Part shown: positions 1-8,174 of the stretch, piece by piece
Layout of the letters: the number at the start of each line of letters is the position of its first letter
Numbering within the stretch: the stretch's first letter is position 1
Source of the DNA: Pseudomonas sp. 2FG
GTDB taxonomy: Bacteria > Pseudomonadota > Gammaproteobacteria > Pseudomonadales > Pseudomonadaceae
DNA length: 50,392 bases
NCBI RefSeq assembly: GCF_005502935.1
Contig: NZ_SCMP01000021.1
Coordinates: 1-50,392, forward strand
Direction: 5' to 3'
Program-made: the position numbers and the translations under genes
The notes under the pieces: generated by a model
What the model saw: the letters and a program-made list of their open reading frames with translations, nothing else
Databases searched by the model: none
What the model was told of the DNA's origin: nothing

Positions 1-1
1 A

Positions 2-28
2 GTTGCAGTGCCCGAGCGAGACGCATAA
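2..28 (+). CDS. Possible last codons of an upstream gene (partial)
   Basis: One forward frame is open from the window edge and ends in TAA at 26-28, directly before a strong hairpin at 29-60. A stop codon followed at once by a terminator is the usual end of a gene, so this may be the C-terminal tail of a protein that starts outside the window. Only eight codons are visible, so nothing can be said about its function, and a chance stop is quite possible. Confidence 0.2.
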   Translation, partial: VAVPERDA

Positions 29-60
29 AAAATCCGATGCCAATTCAGGCATCGGATTTT
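29..60. terminator. Bidirectional rho-independent terminator
   Basis: A perfect 13-bp inverted repeat (29-41 and 48-60) encloses a 6-base loop. The arms begin with A residues and end with T residues, so the hairpin is followed by a U-tract on either strand. It would end an upstream rightward gene and isolate the B-box gene that follows. Confidence 0.75.
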
Positions 61-183
61 GATTTCTTGCGGCCCAAGGTCAAGCGAAAGGGCTTAACTG
101 ACTGGCATTAGCCCTTGCGGGCCCTCTTTTTTTGCCTGGAGAATAGGCATCGCCCGCCGTGCTCGACAAGGAATGCACCGTTC

Positions 184-1599
184 ATGGATAAGACCCTCTG
201 CCGCTATCACCCGGCACAACCCGCCACCTGGCACTGCCTGTCCTGTCAGCGGTATTTTGGCGACTGCTGCATGCCGCTGAATGCCGATGCTCCGGATGAG
301 ACACCTGCCTGCCCCTTGTGCCGGAGCCAGCTCGACTTTCTCGGCGCGGCCAACAGCGCCCAGCCCTTCTGGGAGCGGATTCCGCGCTTCTTCGCCTATG
401 GCCTGCAAGCCGGGCCTCTGGCGTTCAGTGCGGTACTGGCGCTGGCCAGCCTGTTTATGCCGCATTCGATTCTGCTCTGGGTCGTGCTGTTCAGCATCGC
501 CACCAAGTATTTCTACAGCGTGATCGAGGCCAACAGTGAGGCGCAAAAGCAGGCGCCGAGTCTGCTTAGCGCCTTTGTCGGCGAGGGTTTCGGGCTGTTC
601 TTCAAGCAGTTGGTGGTGTTCTTCCTGTCTTTCGCTGCGCTGTGGCTGGCGGCCGACTTCGACAGCGAGGCACTGTACTGGGCGGTGAATATCGGCCTGT
701 TGTTGGCGCTGCCGGCCAGCATCATTCGCCTGGCTTTGGATAAGACCTTAAGTGCGGCGTTGAGCCCGGACGAGGTGGGGCAGGTGATCAAGGCCATGGG
801 CTGGCGCTATCTGATCCTCTGCGCCTTCTTGTTCATCCTCTGGCAATCGCCGAGCTGGGTGACCTACATGCTTTCCCATGGCTTGCCACGAGTGGTGCTG
901 GTGCCGGTGGCGGCCTTCCTCTTCGGTTACTTCGGCGTGGTGATGTGCGCCATGATGGGCTACGCGGTGTTCCAGTATCAGGGCGCTCTTGGTTATGCGA
1001 TGGCCGAGGAAGACAGCCAGCTCGGCTTTCCGACAGCCGAGTATCTACGTCGTCGCGCTTTGGCCGAGGCCGAGATTCGTCTGAAGGAAGGCCAGAGCGA
1101 GCAGGCCCTGGAAACGCTGGCCGCCGCATTGGAGCGTGATCCAGACGACCTCAAGTTGAATGAGCGTTTTCATCAGCTGCTGTATGGCTTGAATGCCCGT
1201 GAGCGGTGCCTGCGTCATCTGGCGCACTACCTGCCTTTGGCTGCGCGGATCAACCCGGCGCAAGCGGCTACCGCACTGCTCAATGCGCGCCAGTTCAAGG
1301 CGGACTTTCTGCCCGAGGATGCGCTGGTGTGCGAGCGACTGGCCGGGGCGCTGCTGGACCGGCACAAGACCCGCGAAGGCCTGAGCCTGCTGCGCAATTT
1401 GCACCAGCGCTTTCCCGATTATCCACACATCCCCCGGGCTTACCTGCTGGCGGCGCGAGGCTTTGCCGAGGGCCTGGGGCAATTGGAGCCGGCGCAGAAG
1501 CTGCTGGCCTTCGTGCGCGCGCGTTACCCGCAATCACCGCTGCTGAGTGAAGTCGCAGCTCTCGAGGCAACAGTCGCCCGGCTGGCGGCCAACGCCTGA
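184..1599 (+). CDS. B-box zinc-finger membrane protein with TPR-like C-terminus
   Basis: A 471-residue protein that I do not recognise by name. Residues 1-46 hold a B-box-like zinc site: C6, H9, H17, C18, C21, C28, C29 and a final C43-P-L-C46. About five hydrophobic membrane segments follow (roughly residues 70-270). The rest is a soluble helical region of TPR character, with a run of alanine- and leucine-rich helices from about residue 310. The ATG at 184 was chosen over an upstream TTG at 115 because the zinc motif begins right after it and AAGGA lies 11 bases upstream. It converges on a rhomboid protease gene whose own C-terminus is a similar helical solenoid. Bacterial rhomboids sometimes carry a fused B-box, so a role beside the protease is an inference. 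Confidence 0.75.
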   Translation: MDKTLCRYHPAQPATWHCLSCQRYFGDCCMPLNADAPDETPACPLCRSQLDFLGAANSAQPFWERIPRFFAYGLQAGPLAFSAVLALASLFMPHSILLWVVLFSIATKYFYSVIEANSEAQKQAPSLLSAFVGEGFGLFFKQLVVFFLSFAALWLAADFDSEALYWAVNIGLLLALPASIIRLALDKTLSAALSPDEVGQVIKAMGWRYLILCAFLFILWQSPSWVTYMLSHGLPRVVLVPVAAFLFGYFGVVMCAMMGYAVFQYQGALGYAMAEEDSQLGFPTAEYLRRRALAEAEIRLKEGQSEQALETLAAALERDPDDLKLNERFHQLLYGLNARERCLRHLAHYLPLAARINPAQAATALLNARQFKADFLPEDALVCERLAGALLDRHKTREGLSLLRNLHQRFPDYPHIPRAYLLAARGFAEGLGQLEPAQKLLAFVRARYPQSPLLSEVAALEATVARLAANA

Positions 1600-1643
1600 G
1601 TCGGCCGCCGGTCACGACTACGGTTGGAGCGGGCCTGCTGCAT

Positions 1644-3098
1644 TCAGCGGGCCAGGTGCTGCCGGTACAGGCTCAGTTGCTGGGTCTGTTCGGCTTGCGG
1701 GTAAGCGCCGTGGAGAAAGCGGCTCAGCTCGGCAATGCCCTGTAGATCGCCGCGTTGCCCCAGCAGCTTGGCCAGTTGCAGGGTCAGCGCCGGCAGTTGC
1801 GCCGGGTGGGCTTTGGCCTGGCTCAGCTTGCGCCAGGCGGCCAGGGCGCGTGGGGCCTCGGTTACGCGCAGCAGACGTTGCAGCAGGTGTAACTGCACGG
1901 CGGGATGTTGCAGCAGGCGCTGCTGCGGGTCGCTGCTGTCGTCGGCCAAACGCTGTAGCAGCGGCAGGCAGGCCGGTTGTGCCGGCAGGAGGAAGAACTG
2001 TTTTAGCAGAGCGCTCATCAGGGCGTGGTCCTGGCGACTCTTCGCCACTGGGTAGAGGCGTTCCAGCAGCAACAGCCGCCCGGGGTAGCGGGCCAGCAAA
2101 TCCAGCCCGCGGGGTGCGGCTTGCTCCAGGGCAAAGCGTCCGATCAGTTGATCCAGCCCAGCCAGCTCGCGCTTGAACGGTGCGTCCGGGTCTTCCTTGT
2201 GCAGATAGGCATCGTCGACTTTTAGCTGGCCGCCCAGGCGTGGTAGCCAGACGGCGAGAAAGCCGGCGCCCATGCCGCCGAGGTGGGCGTAGTAGTTCAC
2301 ATGGTCGTCGGCGAGTAGCAGGCCATACAGCTCCTTACCCATCCACACCGGCAGGATCCACAGGGCAGGCGCGCGAAAGTAGCCGAACAGCGGACCCAAC
2401 CAGTAGAAGAAGTTGATTCGCCGCAACCCGTAGATGCCCAGGTACATGCCCATCAGCCCGGAGATCGCCCCCGAGGCGCCAATCCCGCTGACCCATACCG
2501 GGTCCATGATCCACCACAGCAGGTGCGAGGCCACGCCGCTGAGCAGATACAACCCCAGGTAGACCCCGCGGCCCAGGGCGATTTCCAGGGCGAAGCCGAA
2601 GATGAACAGAAACAGCATGTTGCCGGCCAGATGGCCGAAGTCGGCATGCAGGAACATCGCACCGAACAGGCCTTGGACGCTGAATTTCGCCGGGATGAAA
2701 CCGAAGCGCATGTTACTCAGTTGGTCGCGCGCGGCCTCGGCCTTCTGCCGTGCGGCCTGCCAGGCCGGATCGGCTAGGTAGGCGGGATTGTGATGCAGGC
2801 TGTTTTCAAACTGCAGGTCGCCGAGGATCAGCTCGGCGAGTTCCGGCCGGCGCATGGCGCCGAGGGCTTTTTGTTGCCCGCCGTCGAGCTCGTGGCGGGC
2901 ACTGAATGCGTCGAGAAACAGGCTGCGCTCACGGTTGAGCAGGCCGCCATCGAGGTAGGTCTCTACCGCAGTGGCTTCGCGTGCGTTATCACCGCCCTGG
3001 TAGCCGAAGTAAATCAGCACATTGAGCAGGATCAGCAGCAGGGTGATGACTGGCGGCTTTTTCCAGTCCAGCGGGTGTTCGGCAGGGAGAATCAGCAT
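1644..3098 (-). CDS. Rhomboid family intramembrane serine protease
   Basis: A 484-residue protease of the rhomboid family, which cuts transmembrane substrates within the inner membrane. The catalytic serine is S209 in the GxSG motif (GASGAISG), and the partner histidine is H272 in HLGGMGAG, in the last membrane helix. The segment of about 90 residues between the first helix and the core, and the C-terminal stretch of about 190 residues, are both unusual extensions. The C-terminal part is leucine- and alanine-rich helix, TPR-like. AAGGAAG precedes the ATG. It lies 28 bases downstream of the first DUF2845 gene on the same strand, so the two may be co-transcribed. The substrate is unknown. Confidence 0.9.
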   Translation of the reverse strand: MLILPAEHPLDWKKPPVITLLLILLNVLIYFGYQGGDNAREATAVETYLDGGLLNRERSLFLDAFSARHELDGGQQKALGAMRRPELAELILGDLQFENSLHHNPAYLADPAWQAARQKAEAARDQLSNMRFGFIPAKFSVQGLFGAMFLHADFGHLAGNMLFLFIFGFALEIALGRGVYLGLYLLSGVASHLLWWIMDPVWVSGIGASGAISGLMGMYLGIYGLRRINFFYWLGPLFGYFRAPALWILPVWMGKELYGLLLADDHVNYYAHLGGMGAGFLAVWLPRLGGQLKVDDAYLHKEDPDAPFKRELAGLDQLIGRFALEQAAPRGLDLLARYPGRLLLLERLYPVAKSRQDHALMSALLKQFFLLPAQPACLPLLQRLADDSSDPQQRLLQHPAVQLHLLQRLLRVTEAPRALAAWRKLSQAKAHPAQLPALTLQLAKLLGQRGDLQGIAELSRFLHGAYPQAEQTQQLSLYRQHLAR

Positions 3099-3126
3099 CT
3101 ACGGCCTTCCTTGGCGAGGGTGTGGT

Positions 3127-3441
3127 TCAGCTGCCGCGTTTGCTCTCGATGCGCTTCAGGATACCGCCTTCGAACCGGAGGAAGTACAGCATGCCGCCAC
3201 TCCGGGGGCCGTAGACCCACTCCTGCACTTCGACTTCCACGCTACGGTTACCGGTGCGGGTCTTGGAATAGGCAATGACGTTCTGGCTGACCGGTTCGCC
3301 GCATTTGCTCTGTACTTCAACCATGCGGTCGCCTTCGCTGGCGATACCCTTTTCGCAGCGCAGCGAGGCGAAGCTTTCGCCGGCCAGCAGGAGCAGTGGC
3401 AGACCGAGCAGGGTAAGACGTGTTTTCATCGAAGTGGGCAT
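3127..3441 (-). CDS. DUF2845 periplasmic protein (copy A)
   Basis: A 104-residue protein with an N-terminal signal peptide (hydrophobic run LLGLPLLLLAG, likely cleavage near FAS). The mature part has the DUF2845 pattern: LRC at its start, VQSKCGEP in the middle, then EVQEWVYGPR and a C-terminal IESKRG. The two cysteines could form a disulfide. The ATG at 3441 has AGGA five bases upstream. An internal ATG at 3429 would also leave the signal peptide intact. A paralogue follows at 3491-3796. The function of the family is unknown. Confidence 0.8.
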   Translation of the reverse strand: MPTSMKTRLTLLGLPLLLLAGESFASLRCEKGIASEGDRMVEVQSKCGEPVSQNVIAYSKTRTGNRSVEVEVQEWVYGPRSGGMLYFLRFEGGILKRIESKRGS

Positions 3442-3461
3442 CCTGTCCTATGGGGGAGGGA

Positions 3462-3482
3462 GGCAGCCTAGCATTGGCTGCC
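3462..3482 (-). terminator. Hairpin between the two DUF2845 genes
   Basis: Seven-base inverted repeat (3462-3468 and 3476-3482) with a 7-base loop, 9 bases beyond the stop codon of DUF2845 copy B. There is no T-tract, so it may only attenuate or stabilise the message rather than terminate it. Confidence 0.35.
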
Positions 3483-3490
3483 AAGGCCTG

Positions 3491-3796
3491 TCAGTTGCCG
3501 CGTTTACTCTCGATCTTGACCAGGCGATTAGCTTCGAAACGCAGGTAGTAGTACATGCCGTTGCGCGGACCGTAGGCCCATTCCTCGACCTGCACTTCGC
3601 TGCGCTCGCCGTAGTAACCGACGATCACCCGGTAGCCGAGGAAGTCGCGGCTGAGCGGTTCGCCACATTTGCTCTGCACCTCGCCGCTGTGATCGTCGAG
3701 GCTGATCAACTCGCTGCCACAGCGCAGGGTGGAGGCGGCCGAGACGGGGCCGGTCAAGAGCAGAAACGACAAGCCAAGCAAGACGGGGACTTTCAC
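3491..3796 (-). CDS. DUF2845 periplasmic protein (copy B)
   Basis: A 101-residue protein, the tandem paralogue of 3127-3441. It has a signal peptide (LLGLSFLLLTG, cleavage probably after VSA), then TLRC, VQSKCGEP, VEEWAYGPR and a terminal IESKRG, in the same order and spacing as copy A. Identity is highest around the second cysteine and the C-terminus, and low in the signal and in the middle. This points to an old duplication rather than a recent one. The two genes run in the same direction 49 bases apart. No enzymatic motif is visible. Confidence 0.8.
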   Translation of the reverse strand: MKVPVLLGLSFLLLTGPVSAASTLRCGSELISLDDHSGEVQSKCGEPLSRDFLGYRVIVGYYGERSEVQVEEWAYGPRNGMYYYLRFEANRLVKIESKRGN

Positions 3797-3930
3797 GGGA
3801 CGGTCCGAAGCGGGTGCGGTGAGATCAGCCTACACCCGCGCCGGAGGGCTGTCAGTGGCGCCGAGTCGCGATAGGTTTCAGGCGCTTGCCGGCAAGGGGG
3901 CGGCGCTCATCGTCGAGCTAACCACGTAAC

Positions 3931-3965
3931 CTGCACAGCGCAGGGTTTTGCCCTGAGCTGCGCAG
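3931..3965 (-). terminator. Long imperfect hairpin downstream of the DUF748 gene
   Basis: An inverted repeat of about 13 base pairs with two or three mismatches around a TTTTG loop, 20 bases past the DUF748 stop on the minus strand. There is no T-tract after it, so termination strength is uncertain. Confidence 0.4.
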
Positions 3966-3984
3966 GTCAGCTGCAGCCGTGGCC

Positions 3985-6945
3985 TTATTCGCTATCCAGG
4001 TGCAGGGGTGAGGCCACGCGACCGTCGGTTCCCGGCTCGCCGAGGCTGACGTCGAGCAGATAAATGCGTTCGTCCGCCAGCCCACCCTTAGCCACCAGAT
4101 AGTCCTTGATGCTAGCGGCCCGCGCCTGGCCCAGTTGGCGCAGCAGCAGTTCACTTTGGCCCCAGAAGTTAAGGACCCCCTCGCGCAGTTTGGCGCTGCG
4201 CTCGTCATCGCCCAGCTCGGTCCAGTCGGCCGGTGGTTGCTGTTTCAGACGAGTGCGGTAGATGCCTTCCAGCATCGGCGCCTGCTCATCTTCGGGCACT
4301 TCCAGTTGACTGGCCTCGGCCGGCACCTTGTCGCCGCGGCGCTGCAGGATCTTGTAGTAAATGTATTGGTATTCGCGCTGCAGACGCTGTTGAGCCAACA
4401 GTGGGCCGTCACTCTTGGCGGCGCTCAGGCCTTCTACTTCCAGGCGCAGGCTCGGGCGCTCTTTAAGAGCCGCCGAGAGTGTGCTCAGGGCACTCTCGGC
4501 GTTGCCGTCCAACTCGTCACTGCCGGCGGCGAATTGCACTGTGCTGAGGTCGACAGCGCTACCGCCGCCGACCAGTCCGCCGATGAACTTGAAGGGCGCC
4601 TGTGCGGCGCGCAACACCAGGTTGCGCAGGGTTTGCCAGACTATCGGCATCACACTGAACTCGGGGTTGTTGAGATCGCCGGAGACCGGCAGCTCGATCT
4701 CGATTTTGCCTTCCGAGTCCTTCAGCAGGGCGACGGCCAGGCGTACCGGCAGGTCGACGGCGTCCGGGCTGTCGACCCGTTCTCCGAGTTGCAGCTTCTC
4801 GACCACCAGCTTGTTTTCGGCGGTCAACTGGCCTTTCTCGATGCGGTAATGCAGGTCCAGATTGATCCGGCCCTTGCGGATGCGATAACCGGCGAACTTG
4901 CCGGAATAGGGCGTCAGCGTGGTCAGTTCGACATGTTTGAAACTGGTGGTCAGGTCCAGGCTGTCCAGCGGCTCGAAGGGATTGAGGTTGCCAAGAATGC
5001 TGACCGGAGCATAGCGGTCGACCTTGCCCTTGATGTCGACTTTCGCCGGCTTCGGGTTGCGGCTATCGAGGGGGCCGATCTGGCCGTTGAGTTGCTGGAT
5101 CGCGGTGGCGAAGTTGGGCGTCAGGCTGAAGTCGGCGAAGTTGGCCGAGCCGTCATTGATGCTTATTTCGCCAAGGTGGATGCCCAGTGGCTTGCCGGCC
5201 GCTGCGGGTTGGGCTTGGGGATCGGCTGGCTGTGGAATGAGCAGGTCGCTGACATTGGTGCTGCGATCCTCGTTGATCAGAAAGCGTGCATAGGGCTGGG
5301 CCAGGCTGACCTTGGCGATCTCCAGGCTGTCGCCATGCTGGTAGTTCAGGCCGTCGAGCAGCAACTGCTGCCATTTGACGAAGTCGCGTTCTTTAAGGGT
5401 GTCGAGGCTGTGCAGCTGGTTGACTTCGGCGCGCCCGGCGATGCTGAAGGCCAGTGGCTCGGTACTTTTCAGGTCGACGGCGAGGTCGCTGCCGAGCAGA
5501 CCGCTGCGCAACTCCAGGTGGACCAAGGGGGCCAGGTAGGCTTGAGCCACGCGCAGGTCGATATCCTCGGTGGCGACCTGCAATTTGGCACTGATCGGGC
5601 TCAGGTTGACCTGGCCGGCGAGGTTGAGCTTGCCCTGTTTGCCGAGGCCGGTATCGAGCCTCAAGGTGAAAGGCGACTGGTTGAGGCTGTCGAAGTCCTG
5701 CAGGTCGAGATTGAGTGGGCCGAGCTCCAAGGCGACGGCCTGCTCGGGCAGGCGATCGGCCAGGTGGATCTGGTAGCCACGCAACTGGGTATCGCGCAGT
5801 AAGACTTGCCAGGGTTTGCTCGGCTCTGCCTGTGCGGCGGCTGGCGTTGTGGCGTCGGCAGTGGCGAGTGCTTGCGCGTCAGTCGTGCTGTCGGCTGCTG
5901 GCGTTGCGACTGGGGCCGGCTTGGCCGGTGGTGCGGAGGGGGGCGAGGCGAACAGTTTTTGCCAGTCCAGTTCGCCGTCCTTCTCGCGGGCAACCCAGGT
6001 TTCCAGGTTTTGACTGCGGATCTTGCCGACTATGACTTGTTGTTTAGCCAGGTCTAGCGAGGTCTCGCTGACTTCCAAGCGCTCCAGGCGTACCAGCGGG
6101 CGGCCATCGGTTGCCTTGATGGCGAACGGCGCGATGCTGGCGGAAGTATTGTTCAGCAGTAGCTCGGTGCTTTTGCTCAGATCCAGCCTGTAGTCGGTGG
6201 AGAGGCTGATGACGCCATCCTCCAACACTAAGGGCACGGCGTCGCGGACATAGGGCCAGAAGGCTTTCATCTTGCCTTCGGTGATCTTCAACTGGCCGCT
6301 GGAGGTGAGGGGCGTCAGGCTGATCTGCCCGCTCCAGTCGATGCGTCCACCGTGCGGGCCCTTGGCGACCAGGCTCATCTCGGAGTTGTCGTCCGCTAGG
6401 GTGCTGAGTTTTTTCAGCTCCAGATTGAGCGAGTCGTAGATGAACTCGACCGGCTCGCTGGGGCGCCGGTCGGCAAAGTGCAGGCCGCCTTCGATCAGTT
6501 GCAGGCGATCGATGCGCAGTGGAAACGGCTCGCTCGGCGTCTCCTCGGCCGGCGTCTCAGGGCTCGCCGGCCGTTTGAACAGCTGCGTCAGATTGAGCGT
6601 GCCGTCCTTGGCGAACAGGACCTCGGTGTGGGACTTCTCCAACTCGACAGCCGCCAGGTGCAGCGCACCGCTCCACAGGCTGTCCAGTTGCAGGTTGGCG
6701 TGCAGGCGTTCGAAGGTCAGCTGTTCGGCACCCGGCTCGCCCAACTGCAGGCCCCAGAGGGTCAGTTCCAGGCTGAAGGGGTTGAGCTCCAAACGCTCGA
6801 GGCTGGCCGGCACGCTGGCGAGTTCGGCCAGCTGTTGATTGGCGATACGCAGGGCTACGCCTGGGAGGATCAGGAAGCCGAGGAGGCTATAGAGGGCGAA
6901 GGCAATCAGCAGGGCGCCACCGGCGCGTTTCAATCCTTTGGGCAT
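3985..6945 (-). CDS. DUF748 domain protein, AsmA-like envelope protein
   Basis: A 986-residue protein. Residues of about 8-30 form a single N-terminal membrane anchor. The body is the repetitive beta-type sequence typical of DUF748, a family in the AsmA-like group that spans the periplasm. A proline- and alanine-rich linker lies near residues 335-385 and probably separates two parts of the long domain. The last 200 residues hold a segment starting FAAGSDELDGNAESAL that resembles the first part of an OmpA-like peptidoglycan-binding domain. AsmA-like proteins are linked to lipid transport between membranes, but the role of DUF748 members is not settled. The gene stands alone between hairpins. 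A long open frame on the other strand is a codon-bias shadow. Confidence 0.85.
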   Translation of the reverse strand: MPKGLKRAGGALLIAFALYSLLGFLILPGVALRIANQQLAELASVPASLERLELNPFSLELTLWGLQLGEPGAEQLTFERLHANLQLDSLWSGALHLAAVELEKSHTEVLFAKDGTLNLTQLFKRPASPETPAEETPSEPFPLRIDRLQLIEGGLHFADRRPSEPVEFIYDSLNLELKKLSTLADDNSEMSLVAKGPHGGRIDWSGQISLTPLTSSGQLKITEGKMKAFWPYVRDAVPLVLEDGVISLSTDYRLDLSKSTELLLNNTSASIAPFAIKATDGRPLVRLERLEVSETSLDLAKQQVIVGKIRSQNLETWVAREKDGELDWQKLFASPPSAPPAKPAPVATPAADSTTDAQALATADATTPAAAQAEPSKPWQVLLRDTQLRGYQIHLADRLPEQAVALELGPLNLDLQDFDSLNQSPFTLRLDTGLGKQGKLNLAGQVNLSPISAKLQVATEDIDLRVAQAYLAPLVHLELRSGLLGSDLAVDLKSTEPLAFSIAGRAEVNQLHSLDTLKERDFVKWQQLLLDGLNYQHGDSLEIAKVSLAQPYARFLINEDRSTNVSDLLIPQPADPQAQPAAAGKPLGIHLGEISINDGSANFADFSLTPNFATAIQQLNGQIGPLDSRNPKPAKVDIKGKVDRYAPVSILGNLNPFEPLDSLDLTTSFKHVELTTLTPYSGKFAGYRIRKGRINLDLHYRIEKGQLTAENKLVVEKLQLGERVDSPDAVDLPVRLAVALLKDSEGKIEIELPVSGDLNNPEFSVMPIVWQTLRNLVLRAAQAPFKFIGGLVGGGSAVDLSTVQFAAGSDELDGNAESALSTLSAALKERPSLRLEVEGLSAAKSDGPLLAQQRLQREYQYIYYKILQRRGDKVPAEASQLEVPEDEQAPMLEGIYRTRLKQQPPADWTELGDDERSAKLREGVLNFWGQSELLLRQLGQARAASIKDYLVAKGGLADERIYLLDVSLGEPGTDGRVASPLHLDSE

Positions 6946-7027
6946 GGTGAGGCTTCATCTTTCCTGGCAAGAAGTGGTTTGGAGTATGGCACGCGCTTCG
7001 GGTTCAGCGCGTGATCTGCGCTGTTTC

Positions 7028-8044
7028 CTAGAGCTGAAGAATCAGGGTCTTCAGCGGTGGGCGGCCGTCCGCCGAGGGAAAGTCGGCGGCGGGCGCCAGC
7101 ACTTGGCAGTCGCGCACCGGCCGGCCGAGCTTGTCGGCGCAGCGCAGCACCTGCTCACGCCAGTCTTCCAGGGCCACTTTCGCCAGGTTGTTGCAGCAAA
7201 TCAGCACGCCATTCTCGGCGGTGGCCAGCAACGCGGGTTTCAGCAGGCTCTGGTAGTCACGCAGCAGGTCGACGGTGCCGAAGGCGCTTTTGGCCCAGGC
7301 CGGCGGGTCGAGCAGCACCAGATCGAACTGACGTTGTTGCAGGCGCAGGTAGCTCGGCAGTTTCTGCCCGCGGCGCTGGGCGATGGGTAGCCCCGCCAAC
7401 TGGCGGATGGCGGGGAAATAGTCGGACTGGATAAATTCCATCGCCGGCAGTTCGGGGTTGAGCGCGGCGTTCTCGCGGCCGACCGCCAGATTGCCCTCGG
7501 CGAAATCCAGATTCCATACCTCGTGGGCGCCGCCGGCCGCCGCACACAGGCCAACGCCGCAGGTGTAGGCGAACAGGTTGAGCACGCTTTTACCGGCGCT
7601 GTGGGCTTTCACCCAGCCCCGCGCATTGCGCAGGTCGAGAAACAGCAGCGGGTCTTGACCGGCGTGGCGGCCACGCACGCGATATTTCAGCCCCCATTCG
7701 TGGCCGATCAGGTCTTCCAGAGCGGCTGCGCTGGCTTGGTAAACCGGGTCGCTGCGATCGATGCGGGAGTTGCCGCGCGAGCGGTCGTTATAGACCAGCA
7801 AGGTCTCCAGGCCGAGGCGCGCGTTGATGGCCGCGTGCAGTTCCAGCAGGGCCGCGTGTTCCAGTGTGCTGTGGAAACTCTGCACCAACAGTTGCCGGCC
7901 GTAGCGATCGATAGTCAGGCCGGCAGCGCCTTCCTGGCTGCCGTGGAACAACCGGTAGCAGTCGGTACCCTGCGCATGCAGTTCGGCCAACAGCGACTGA
8001 CGAGTGTCGAGGGCGGCGCGCAGCGCCTGGTTCAAAAGGGGCAT
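7028..8044 (-). CDS. Class I SAM-dependent methyltransferase, RlmI-like
   Basis: A 338-residue protein of the RlmI/RlmK-type RNA methyltransferase family, which makes 5-methylcytosine or related marks in 23S rRNA. The SAM-binding core begins near VLNLFAYTCGVG, and the catalytic LLDPPAWAKS motif lies near residues 243-252. Full-length E. coli RlmI is about 396 residues and carries an N-terminal PUA domain. Here the N-terminus is shorter and begins with an unrelated helix, so the PUA domain seems to be missing and the exact target base is not certain. The gene is monocistronic in appearance, with a double hairpin upstream at 8086-8157. Confidence 0.8.
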   Translation of the reverse strand: MPLLNQALRAALDTRQSLLAELHAQGTDCYRLFHGSQEGAAGLTIDRYGRQLLVQSFHSTLEHAALLELHAAINARLGLETLLVYNDRSRGNSRIDRSDPVYQASAAALEDLIGHEWGLKYRVRGRHAGQDPLLFLDLRNARGWVKAHSAGKSVLNLFAYTCGVGLCAAAGGAHEVWNLDFAEGNLAVGRENAALNPELPAMEFIQSDYFPAIRQLAGLPIAQRRGQKLPSYLRLQQRQFDLVLLDPPAWAKSAFGTVDLLRDYQSLLKPALLATAENGVLICCNNLAKVALEDWREQVLRCADKLGRPVRDCQVLAPAADFPSADGRPPLKTLILQL

Positions 8045-8085
8045 GCGCAGCGCCTTGGACTGGGCGGGGCAGTTTATCAGGGCGC

Positions 8086-8157
8086 AGGGCGATAACGCAT
8101 AGCGTTACCCTGCGGACGGGACCGAGACGGCGGATAAATCTGCAGCGATTTATCCGC
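8086..8157. repeat. Double-hairpin intergenic repeat
   Basis: Two adjacent inverted repeats fill the gap between the methyltransferase and thiolase genes. The first (8086-8111) pairs TAACGC with GCGTTA and AGGG with CCCT around an unpaired CGA. The second (8130-8140 and 8147-8157) is a perfect 11-bp stem GCGGATAAATC with a 6-base loop. The 12-base string GGCGGATAAATC recurs exactly at 23931-23942. It looks like a small dispersed Pseudomonas palindromic element, and it may also act as the transcription end for the thiolase gene. Confidence 0.5.
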
Positions 8158-8174
8158 GCTACAGCCCTGTCGCG

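Noticed and set aside
1599..1660. A terminator hairpin between the B-box gene and rhomboid gene.
   Set aside because: A GGCCTGCTG/CAGCGGGCC pairing with a wobble overlaps the end of the rhomboid gene, with no T-tract on either side. It is too weak to list.
4135..5802. A 555-codon open frame antisense to the DUF748 gene.
   Set aside because: The real gene on the minus strand has good codon use and a domain match. The opposite frame has no motif and only follows from high GC in the third codon position.
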